Below, piece after piece: positions 61,801 through 64,000 of a stretch of 64,000 nt of DNA (the stretch's first letter is position 1; every line of letters begins with the position of its first letter). Under the pieces are notes generated by a model. The model searched no databases. It was not told where the DNA came from and was given only the letters and a program-made list of their open reading frames with translations. This DNA is from Malurus cyaneus samueli (lineage: Eukaryota > Chordata > Aves > Passeriformes > Maluridae): contig CM019220.1 of NCBI GenBank assembly GCA_009741485.1, positions 29,121,891-29,185,890 on the forward strand, written 5' to 3'. The position numbers and the translations under genes were made by a program.

Positions 61801-63869
61801 CCTATGCAAAGTCCATTTCATGCTGTAAAAAAGAGGAAGTTTTGAAGAGTCAGACATTTGTTACTGTCAGAGTTTCTTGCATCAAGGATCTCTTCTATGA
61901 GAATATCAAGGGGAAAAACAGCTCAGTTTATATTCCTGATACTGGTATAGAAATTAAGCTCAAAATTCACATGATCCATAGGACGCAAAGAGCACATAAT
62001 CCAGCCAGGCCCTATCCCAATTTCCACCCCATCTTGTGCTTATGCAGCACAAGCAATGTGTTATTTATTTAAACTAAGGGAGTAACTTTGGAAGCCCTCA
62101 AGTTATTTCTCATGAGTGCTGACAGCAGCACAGCTTGAGCACTGAGCACCTCCCAGAGGGAGGCAGGGCTGCAGTGCCTGTGGTACAGAGCAGTGCCTAT
62201 GGATGGCTGAGAAAGGCTGACATCAGTACAAAAAGGATCTGGCCATGATTCTTACTGATATAGAGTGTGTGTGTAGCTTTCCCTTGCTTCCCAACACCTG
62301 CTGGCTGTGAACATTCTGCTTATCTGGAAATAAAGAGGTGAGCTAGGCAGGTCTCAGTGACCCCACCTTCTCATTCTTATCACATCACAGGGTCCACCTG
62401 GCCCTCCTGGCTCTACCGGTCCTGCTGGTGCTCGAGGTCCTGCTGTAAGTCATATTTAAAGAATTTGTGATCTCATCCATTCACCATTTCCCATTATTTC
62501 TGCATTGCTCTCATCTCCTTCTATCTTCCTTTTATTGCAAATCTACTCTTGCAGGGTCCTCAAGGTCCTCGTGGTGATAAAGGTGAAGCTGGTGAACGAG
62601 GCTTGAATGGCATAAAGGGTCACAGAGGGTTTCCTGGTACCCCCGGTCTCCCTGGTCCTCCTGTGAGTATTTTGCATTGGATTGGGAATTACAGCTGATC
62701 TTAGTTTGTGTTTAGGTTCCAGGTACCTAATTAATCTCAGCTAATTTAGTGGGAATCTGTGTAATTTGATTGTCAGAAATGTTTCGAAATCCAGATTCCC
62801 TGAATCAACCCAAAATAAGTACTATCAAAGAACTAGAAAAAAAGCTGCTGGGAAGTAAAGATGGGTTTACTATAAACCTTTTCAATAAATATTTCTTGCA
62901 CTCATTTATATAGGCTGTTCCTGATTTAATTGGGAAAGAGAGAAGTAGGGGCTGAAATATCTATATATATTAGAAATCCATTCTAGAGAGACAACTAAAG
63001 CTACTCAGAGAGCAAAAACCTCTCTCTGCCATTCTGTGTATCTTTCATTCATTCTACATATCTTTTATAGAAAGTAATACTGGGGCAAAATGGGCATGAA
63101 ATCGTAAACTACTGAATTATAAACATGCATTAGCATTTGCACAGTTCATAACACCTAAGAGAATTGGAGGGCAAGAATAGACAGGTGGGCCGTAGATGTT
63201 CATGACAAGTAAAAGTTTAAAAAGGGACTTTTACTGGAAAACCCTATGAATACCTTTGATGATACAAGTGAGAATCAAGAAACCAAAACTCACTCAATTA
63301 ATACACCAAAGATGGCACCAACAACACAACAGAACCTGGAGTCTGATGTGTAACACGATAAAAAATCTGAATAAATTCTCATTTGATGATCAATAACTTT
63401 TAAATAAATGGTTTACTTCTTTGCAGTGCACGCACAGAGCCAATTTGTAAATGTATCTGAACTCATGAGTGGTTTTCAAATTATTTAAATGACATTACTG
63501 CTAATATTATTAAAACTGCAGCATTTTAGCTACAGCTATGCATTCTTATGAATACAAGAGTTCATCCAAAGCTCATTGGTGTCAGTTGGCTTTCTTGCAT
63601 TTTGGATTACACATCTCGAATATGTTTTCACACAGAGAACATTAATTTTTTTTTTCTAGTTAAAGAATGGCCACCATCCTCTCATATCTGACATAGTTTT
63701 TTTTAATAAGAATGTGTTTTGTATAATCTTAAAGAGGTTTTCGGTGTCTTTATTTAGGGCACTTCCAGCAAGACATTACCAGGAGGTGCATGACTGACTT
63801 TTCTCTTTTTCATAGGGTCCCTTGGGTCCACAAGGTGCAATTGGAAGTCCAGGAGCTTCAGGTGCAAGG
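19189..63869 (+). CDS. COL3A1: COL3A1, collagen type III alpha-1 chain (exons 1-46, 3' end beyond window)
   Basis: This is the pro-alpha1(III) chain of the homotrimeric fibrillar collagen of skin, vessel wall and hollow organs. It is secreted through the ER and cleaved to form fibrils. The reading frame assembled across 46 exons has 1138 codons: signal peptide (residues 1-23), VWC domain (Cys30-Cys86, ten Cys), a short collagenous stretch of the N-propeptide, N-telopeptide (residues 148-172), then a helix from Gly173 with 322 unbroken Gly-X-Y triplets. Human type III has 343 triplets. The missing 21 fit the exons expected after the window end. All introns are GT-AG, and all are phase 0 except intron 1 (phase 1). 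The exon sizes (45, 54, 99, 108, 162) are diagnostic of fibrillar collagens. The type III identity, as opposed to COL1A1, COL2A1 or COL5A2, comes from the exon 2 sequence, the PQYDSYDVK telopeptide, and the RGQPGVMGF and GIKGHR contexts. No frameshift, stop or Gly substitution was seen. Confidence 0.97.
21570..21681. repeat. 12-bp perfect inverted repeat, 88-bp spacer
   Basis: CCTCAGGCTAAA (21570-21581) is the reverse complement of TTTAGCCTGAGG (21670-21681). A second perfect inverted repeat, CAGGGCTT-tc-AAGCCCTG, follows at 21722-21739. Both lie in intron 1. Confidence 0.85.
26361..26403. repeat. 10-bp perfect inverted repeat, 23-bp spacer
   Basis: TCCTTTGATG (26361-26370) pairs with CATCAAAGGA (26394-26403) in intron 1. 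Confidence 0.85.
32186..32231. repeat. 23-bp tandem duplication
   Basis: TGGGCTCTTCTATTATA is followed by divergent bases and then repeated with a period of 23 (32186-32208, 32209-32231) in intron 1. Confidence 0.85.
36531..36736 (+). CDS. COL3A1: COL3A1 exon 2: VWC domain of N-propeptide
   Basis: This exon encodes residues 27-95. Ten cysteines have the VWC spacing (C30; C-x2-C-x-C around Cys47-Cys52; a CC pair at 82-83; C86). It includes [13 protein letters not shown] and [18 protein letters not shown], nearly identical to human COL3A1. A Thr/Pro-rich hinge (TTTPPPR) closes the exon. The VWC module is part of the secreted N-propeptide. The acceptor is tttccag. The donor is gtaatc. Intron 2 (36737-38327) shows nothing beyond splice signals and a short TCTATA repeat at 38191-38209. 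Confidence 0.97.
38191..38209. repeat. Short TCTATA tandem repeat
   Basis: Three copies of TCTATA in intron 2, followed by a small inverted repeat (ATCTAT/ATAGAT). Confidence 0.8.
38328..38366 (+). CDS. COL3A1: COL3A1 exon 3: start of N-propeptide collagenous stretch
   Basis: Thirteen codons, [13 protein letters not shown] (residues 96-108). QGPKGDP matches human COL3A1 directly after its proline-rich hinge. The acceptor is ttctag and the donor gtaagt. Intron 3 (38367-38931) holds nothing else I can identify. Confidence 0.95.
38932..39048 (+). CDS. COL3A1: COL3A1 exon 4: minor helix and N-propeptide end
   Basis: Thirty-nine codons (residues 109-147). It begins [10 protein letters not shown], continues Gly-X-Y to [10 protein letters not shown], and ends SISGG. 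The ICxSCP cysteines match human (ICESCP). The human exon continues into GPQ, the N-proteinase Pro-Gln. Here SISGG occupies that place. The donor gtaagt keeps phase 0, and nearby alternative GTs would break phase. Intron 4 (39049-40553) shows no other feature. Confidence 0.95.
40554..40625 (+). CDS. COL3A1: COL3A1 exon 5: N-telopeptide
   Basis: Twenty-four codons (residues 148-171). It reads [14 protein letters not shown] followed by [19 protein letters not shown] is identical to human type III. The Lys (residue 159) is the telopeptide lysine that lysyl oxidase converts for cross-linking. The acceptor has a long pyrimidine tract. The donor is gtaaga. Confidence 0.96.
40626..43688 (+). other. 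COL3A1: COL3A1 intron 5 (3.1 kb)
   Basis: This is the second-largest intron. The segment about 40830-41110 is markedly C/T-rich on the plus strand. No gene or transposon was recognised. Confidence 0.8.
43689..43754 (+). CDS. COL3A1: COL3A1 exon 6: start of the main triple helix
   Basis: Twenty-two codons (residues 172-193): Ser172, then seven triplets [21 protein letters not shown]. The uninterrupted helix starts at Gly173 (43692). Dense Pro in the Y position suits helix nucleation and stability. The donor is gtaagt. Intron 6 (43755-44325) has nothing notable. Confidence 0.95.
44326..44379 (+). CDS. COL3A1: COL3A1 exon 7: helix, 54 bp
   Basis: Peptide [18 protein letters not shown] (residues 194-211). 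Corresponds to the human SPGYQGPPGEPGQAG region. The donor is gtacgt. Confidence 0.95.
44615..44668 (+). CDS. COL3A1: COL3A1 exon 8: helix, 54 bp
   Basis: Peptide [18 protein letters not shown] (residues 212-229). The acceptor follows a T-rich tract and the donor is gtaagt. Intron 8 (44669-45421) contains short A-rich runs only. Confidence 0.95.
45422..45475 (+). CDS. COL3A1: COL3A1 exon 9: helix, 54 bp
   Basis: Peptide [18 protein letters not shown] (residues 230-247). The human counterpart contains the integrin hexapeptide GRPGER (GROGER). Here the same position reads GRNGDR (residues 236-241). The donor is gtacgg. Confidence 0.95.
45624..45677 (+). CDS. COL3A1: COL3A1 exon 10: helix with N-terminal cross-link lysine
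   Basis: Peptide [18 protein letters not shown] (residues 248-265). GMK at residues 260-262 is the helical cross-link Lys site (human GMKGHR). The His is Gln here. Three perfect 9-bp copies of CCTGGGATG (45639-45665) encode the PGM run, yet exon length stays at 54 bp. The donor is gtaagt. Intron 10 (45678-45985) includes GAATCATAGAAT near 45744, which vaguely recalls CR1 LINE 3' ends but is too short to call. Confidence 0.95.
45986..46039 (+). CDS. COL3A1: COL3A1 exon 11: helix, 54 bp
   Basis: Peptide [18 protein letters not shown] (residues 266-283). It lines up with human GFDGRNGEKGETGAPGLK. The donor is gtaaaa. Intron 11 (46040-46502) is unremarkable. Confidence 0.95.
46503..46547 (+). 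CDS. COL3A1: COL3A1 exon 12: helix, 45 bp
   Basis: Peptide [15 protein letters not shown] (residues 284-298). Human has GENGLPGENGAPGPM, so the GLPGEN integrin motif is GLPGVN here. The donor is gtaaat. Confidence 0.95.
46728..46781 (+). CDS. COL3A1: COL3A1 exon 13: helix, 54 bp
   Basis: Peptide [18 protein letters not shown] (residues 299-316). Human has APGER where this has PAGER. The donor is gtaagt. Intron 13 (46782-47701) has a purine-rich patch near 47040-47150 and nothing else clear. Confidence 0.95.
47702..47746 (+). CDS. COL3A1: COL3A1 exon 14: helix, 45 bp
   Basis: Peptide [15 protein letters not shown] (residues 317-331). The donor is gtaaga. Intron 14 (47747-48463) has nothing beyond AT-rich sequence. 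Confidence 0.95.
48464..48517 (+). CDS. COL3A1: COL3A1 exon 15: helix, 54 bp
   Basis: Peptide [18 protein letters not shown] (residues 332-349). Near identical to human [18 protein letters not shown]. The donor is gtattc, weaker than its neighbours. Intron 15 (48518-48988) carries antisense open frames only by chance. Confidence 0.95.
48989..49087 (+). CDS. COL3A1: COL3A1 exon 16: helix, 99 bp
   Basis: Thirty-three codons (residues 350-382): [18 protein letters not shown] then [21 protein letters not shown] (362-367) is a consensus-type GxOGER integrin site. The human sequence at this place is GAPGQR. The donor is gtacat. Intron 16 is 115 bp. Confidence 0.95.
49203..49247 (+). CDS. COL3A1: COL3A1 exon 17: helix, 45 bp
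   Basis: Peptide [15 protein letters not shown] (residues 383-397). Human has GPPGINGSPGGKGEM. The donor is gtgggt. Confidence 0.95.
49368..49466 (+). CDS. COL3A1: COL3A1 exon 18: helix, 99 bp
   Basis: Thirty-three codons (residues 398-430): [18 protein letters not shown] then [15 protein letters not shown]. The donor is gtgagt. Intron 18 (49467-50225) is AT-rich with no other feature. Confidence 0.95.
50226..50279 (+). CDS. COL3A1: COL3A1 exon 19: helix, 54 bp
   Basis: Peptide [18 protein letters not shown] (residues 431-448). Close to human [18 protein letters not shown]. Charged triplets (KGE, KGD type) favour chain stability. The donor is gtaagt. Confidence 0.95.
50416..50523 (+). CDS. 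COL3A1: COL3A1 exon 20: helix, 108 bp
   Basis: Thirty-six codons (residues 449-484): [18 protein letters not shown], then [18 protein letters not shown]. The donor is gtgagc. Intron 20 (50524-51703) is AT-rich, and nothing else was recognised. Confidence 0.95.
51704..51757 (+). CDS. COL3A1: COL3A1 exon 21: helix, 54 bp
   Basis: Peptide [18 protein letters not shown] (residues 485-502). Aligns with human GAPGFRGPAGPNGIPGEK. The donor is gtataa. Confidence 0.95.
51880..51978 (+). CDS. COL3A1: COL3A1 exon 22: helix, 99 bp
   Basis: Thirty-three codons (residues 503-535): [18 protein letters not shown] then [15 protein letters not shown]. It ends GMR like human. The donor is gtaaga. Confidence 0.95.
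51979..53086 (+). other. COL3A1: COL3A1 intron 22 (1.1 kb), possible internal promoter region
   Basis: It contains TTTATATAC at 52864-52872. A perfect inverted repeat, TTCTCCCC (52928-52935) and GGGGAGAA (52946-52953), follows about 60 bases downstream. The chick gene is known to use an internal cartilage promoter near intron 23 (older numbering can differ by one). Assignment here is speculative. Confidence 0.35.
53087..53140 (+). CDS. COL3A1: COL3A1 exon 23: helix, 54 bp
   Basis: Peptide [18 protein letters not shown] (residues 536-553). SDGKPGPP is identical to human. The donor is gtaagt. Intron 23 (53141-53475) is 335 bp with no evident TATA box. Confidence 0.95.
53476..53574 (+). CDS. 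COL3A1: COL3A1 exon 24: helix with VWF/DDR/SPARC-binding motif
   Basis: Thirty-three codons (residues 554-586). RGQPGVMGF (residues 571-579, 53527-53553) is identical to human. In fibrillar collagens GVMGFO is the high-affinity site for discoidin domain receptors and SPARC, and RGQOGVMGF binds the VWF A3 domain. Flanks: [17 protein letters not shown] before, PGPKGNE after. The donor is gtgagt. Confidence 0.97.
53728..53781 (+). CDS. COL3A1: COL3A1 exon 25: helix, 54 bp
   Basis: Peptide [18 protein letters not shown] (residues 587-604). [10 protein letters not shown] is identical to human. The donor is gtaagt. Confidence 0.95.
53894..53947 (+). CDS. COL3A1: COL3A1 exon 26: helix, 54 bp
   Basis: Peptide [18 protein letters not shown] (residues 605-622). 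The donor is gtaagt. Intron 26 (53948-54467) is unremarkable. Confidence 0.95.
54468..54521 (+). CDS. COL3A1: COL3A1 exon 27: helix, 54 bp
   Basis: Peptide [18 protein letters not shown] (residues 623-640). The donor is CAG/gtgctg, the least consensus-like donor in the gene, supported by the strong CAG on the exon side. Intron 27 (54522-54888) has a short ACACAC run. Confidence 0.94.
54889..54942 (+). CDS. COL3A1: COL3A1 exon 28: helix, 54 bp
   Basis: Peptide [18 protein letters not shown] (residues 641-658). Human has [18 protein letters not shown]. The triplet pattern is regular here. The acceptor (tatatag) is pyrimidine-poor at its end. The donor is gtaagt. Confidence 0.95.
55139..55183 (+). 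CDS. COL3A1: COL3A1 exon 29: helix, 45 bp
   Basis: Peptide [15 protein letters not shown] (residues 659-673). The donor is gtaaac. Intron 29 is only 90 bp. Confidence 0.95.
55274..55372 (+). CDS. COL3A1: COL3A1 exon 30: helix, 99 bp
   Basis: Thirty-three codons (residues 674-706): [18 protein letters not shown] then [21 protein letters not shown] replaces human GAPGER. The donor is gtaccc. Intron 30 (87 bp) is the shortest in the window. Confidence 0.95.
55460..55567 (+). CDS. COL3A1: COL3A1 exon 31: helix with GMPGER integrin motif
   Basis: Thirty-six codons (residues 707-742). LQGMPGERG (GMPGER at 725-730, 55514-55531) is conserved with human and matches the integrin I-domain hexapeptide GMOGER once Pro is hydroxylated. 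The exon ends GSPGPKGER. The donor is gtaaca. Intron 31 (55568-56064) shows nothing further. Confidence 0.96.
56065..56118 (+). CDS. COL3A1: COL3A1 exon 32: helix, 54 bp
   Basis: Peptide [18 protein letters not shown] (residues 743-760). The donor is gtgagt. Intron 32 (56119-57076) is AT-rich, with a small CACACC/GGTGTG inverted repeat near 56883-56901. Confidence 0.95.
57077..57130 (+). CDS. COL3A1: COL3A1 exon 33: helix, 54 bp
   Basis: Peptide [18 protein letters not shown] (residues 761-778). [10 protein letters not shown] is identical to human. The donor is gtaaag. Confidence 0.95.
57233..57286 (+). CDS. COL3A1: COL3A1 exon 34: helix, 54 bp
   Basis: Peptide [18 protein letters not shown] (residues 779-796). 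The donor is gtaagt. Intron 34 (57287-57909) contains a T15 run at 57588-57602. Confidence 0.95.
57588..57602. repeat. T15 homopolymer
   Basis: Fifteen T in intron 34, about 300 bases before the exon 35 acceptor. Confidence 0.88.
57910..57963 (+). CDS. COL3A1: COL3A1 exon 35: helix, 54 bp
   Basis: Peptide [18 protein letters not shown] (residues 797-814). GPAGFPGAP matches human. The donor is gtaagt. Confidence 0.95.
58136..58189. repeat. 27-bp tandem duplication before exon 36
   Basis: Two diverged 27-bp units (58136-58162, 58163-58189), both starting TTTTTGAGTGGTT, end 11 bases before exon 36. They cover the usual branch-point zone. Confidence 0.87.
58201..58308 (+). CDS. COL3A1: COL3A1 exon 36: helix, 108 bp
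   Basis: Thirty-six codons (residues 815-850): [18 protein letters not shown] then [31 protein letters not shown] is identical to human. The donor is gtaagt. Confidence 0.95.
58478..58531 (+). CDS. COL3A1: COL3A1 exon 37: helix, 54 bp
   Basis: Peptide [18 protein letters not shown] (residues 851-868). Human has GPPGPQGVKGERGSPGGP. The donor is gtgagt. Intron 37 (58532-59049) holds an A-rich tract. Confidence 0.95.
58855..58890. repeat. A-rich tract (A19 then AAAG-like)
   Basis: Nineteen A (58855-58873) followed by GAAAGAAAAGAAAAAAA in intron 37. Confidence 0.88.
59050..59103 (+). CDS. COL3A1: COL3A1 exon 38: helix, 54 bp
   Basis: Peptide [18 protein letters not shown] (residues 869-886). 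Almost identical to human (GSN in place of GNN). The donor is gtaagt. Intron 38 (59104-59741) has no other feature. Confidence 0.95.
59742..59903 (+). CDS. COL3A1: COL3A1 exon 39: helix, 162 bp
   Basis: Fifty-four codons, 18 triplets (residues 887-940). It is the single 162-bp exon type of fibrillar collagens. It includes [16 protein letters not shown] and [18 protein letters not shown]. The donor is gtaagt. Intron 39 is 110 bp. Confidence 0.96.
60014..60121 (+). CDS. COL3A1: COL3A1 exon 40: helix with collagenase cleavage site
   Basis: Thirty-six codons (residues 941-976). Triplets 1-5 read [21 protein letters not shown] (scissile Gly950-Ile951, 60041-60046) fits the interstitial collagenase consensus. 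Human COL3A1 reads GAP GPL GIA GIT GAR at the same exon start, so the site is one triplet later here, in the COL1A1 register. The following GLPGLRG also recalls COL1A1. The donor is gtgaga. Intron 40 (60122-60920) is unremarkable. Confidence 0.95.
60921..61028 (+). CDS. COL3A1: COL3A1 exon 41: helix, 108 bp
   Basis: Thirty-six codons (residues 977-1012): [18 protein letters not shown] then [24 protein letters not shown] is shared with human. The donor is gtgagt. Intron 41 (61029-61414) is relatively G+C-rich. Confidence 0.95.
61415..61468 (+). CDS. COL3A1: COL3A1 exon 42: helix, 54 bp
   Basis: Peptide [18 protein letters not shown] (residues 1013-1030). Differs from human by one residue (A for L). 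The donor is gtaaga. Confidence 0.96.
61650..61757 (+). CDS. COL3A1: COL3A1 exon 43: helix, 108 bp
   Basis: Thirty-six codons (residues 1031-1066): [18 protein letters not shown] then [28 protein letters not shown] is identical to human. The donor is gtaaga. Intron 43 (61758-62390) has nothing else. Confidence 0.95.
62391..62444 (+). CDS. COL3A1: COL3A1 exon 44: helix, 54 bp
   Basis: Peptide [18 protein letters not shown] (residues 1067-1084). The donor is gtaagt. Confidence 0.95.
62555..62662 (+). CDS. COL3A1: COL3A1 exon 45: helix with C-terminal cross-link lysine
   Basis: Thirty-six codons (residues 1085-1120). [16 protein letters not shown] is followed by [18 protein letters not shown] (residues 1103-1108, 62609-62626) is the conserved helical cross-link and heparin/PEDF-type site of fibrillar collagens. 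An RGD (in PRGDKG) is present but is probably cryptic in the folded helix. The donor is gtgagt. Intron 45 (62663-63815) is AT-rich, and nothing else was seen. Confidence 0.96.
63816..63869 (+). CDS. COL3A1: COL3A1 exon 46: helix, 54 bp (last exon in window)
   Basis: Peptide [18 protein letters not shown] (residues 1121-1138). Human has [18 protein letters not shown]. The donor is gtaaga. Intron 46 runs off the window end. About 21 more triplets, the C-telopeptide and the C-propeptide are expected downstream. Confidence 0.95.
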
Positions 63870-64000
63870 GTAAGAAAAGCTCCTTACTCAGCCTAACTGC
63901 AAGGAAAATTCAGACTGTTTCTCTAATATATAGACAGAGATACAAATTTTAATTTGCCATCTTAACAGGCAGCAGCTAAGAAAGAAAAAAACACCTGATA

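Noticed and set aside
43689..63869. Another fibrillar collagen (COL1A1, COL2A1 or COL5A2) as the identity
   Set aside because: The VWC exon, PQYDSYDVK telopeptide, 322 triplets by exon 46 and several identical blocks (for example [13 protein letters not shown]) match type III specifically.

Overview
This window is vertebrate nuclear DNA. It is AT-rich with one long split gene on the + strand, many small GT-AG introns and no operon-like packing. The gene is COL3A1, the alpha-1 chain of type III procollagen. The identification rests on the signal-peptide exon, a ten-cysteine von Willebrand factor type C (VWC) exon, the type III N-telopeptide, and 41 consecutive exons that carry an uninterrupted Gly-X-Y repeat in the classic 45/54/99/108/162-bp fibrillar-collagen pattern. 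Few dispersed repeats are visible and the signal peptide is diverged from mammals. That suggests a bird or other sauropsid, but this is an inference.

Layout: positions 1-19028 are 5' flanking DNA with no gene I can support. It has a 15-base assembly gap (623-637), homopolymer runs, a 47-bp tandem duplication, an 18-bp palindrome and a pair of abutting perfect hairpins at 16287-16336. The promoter has a TATTTAA box at 19029. The 5' UTR has two short upstream ORFs. The collagen 5' stem-loop (19159-19203) contains the second upstream ORF and the initiation codon (19189). Exon 1 ends at 19267. Intron 1 is about 17.3 kb. Exons 2-5 (36531-40625) encode the N-propeptide and N-telopeptide. Exons 6-46 (43689-63869) encode 322 of the expected 343 Gly-X-Y triplets. 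The window ends in intron 46, so the last five exons expected by comparison with the 51-exon human gene (end of helix, C-telopeptide, C-propeptide) lie downstream.

I assembled the reading frame exon by exon. It gives 1138 codons without a stop, frameshift or Gly-X-Y interruption. All internal splice sites are GT-AG. After the phase-1 junction between exons 1 and 2, every junction is phase 0.

Points of interest are the perfectly paired 5' stem-loop; a collagenase site (PQG/IVG) that resembles COL1A1 and sits one triplet away from the human COL3A1 register; changed integrin-binding hexapeptides beside an intact VWF/DDR/SPARC motif; loss of the Pro-Gln N-proteinase dipeptide; and intron 22/23 sequence that may match the internal cartilage promoter described for the chick gene. 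Comparisons with human proteins were made from memory and need an alignment.
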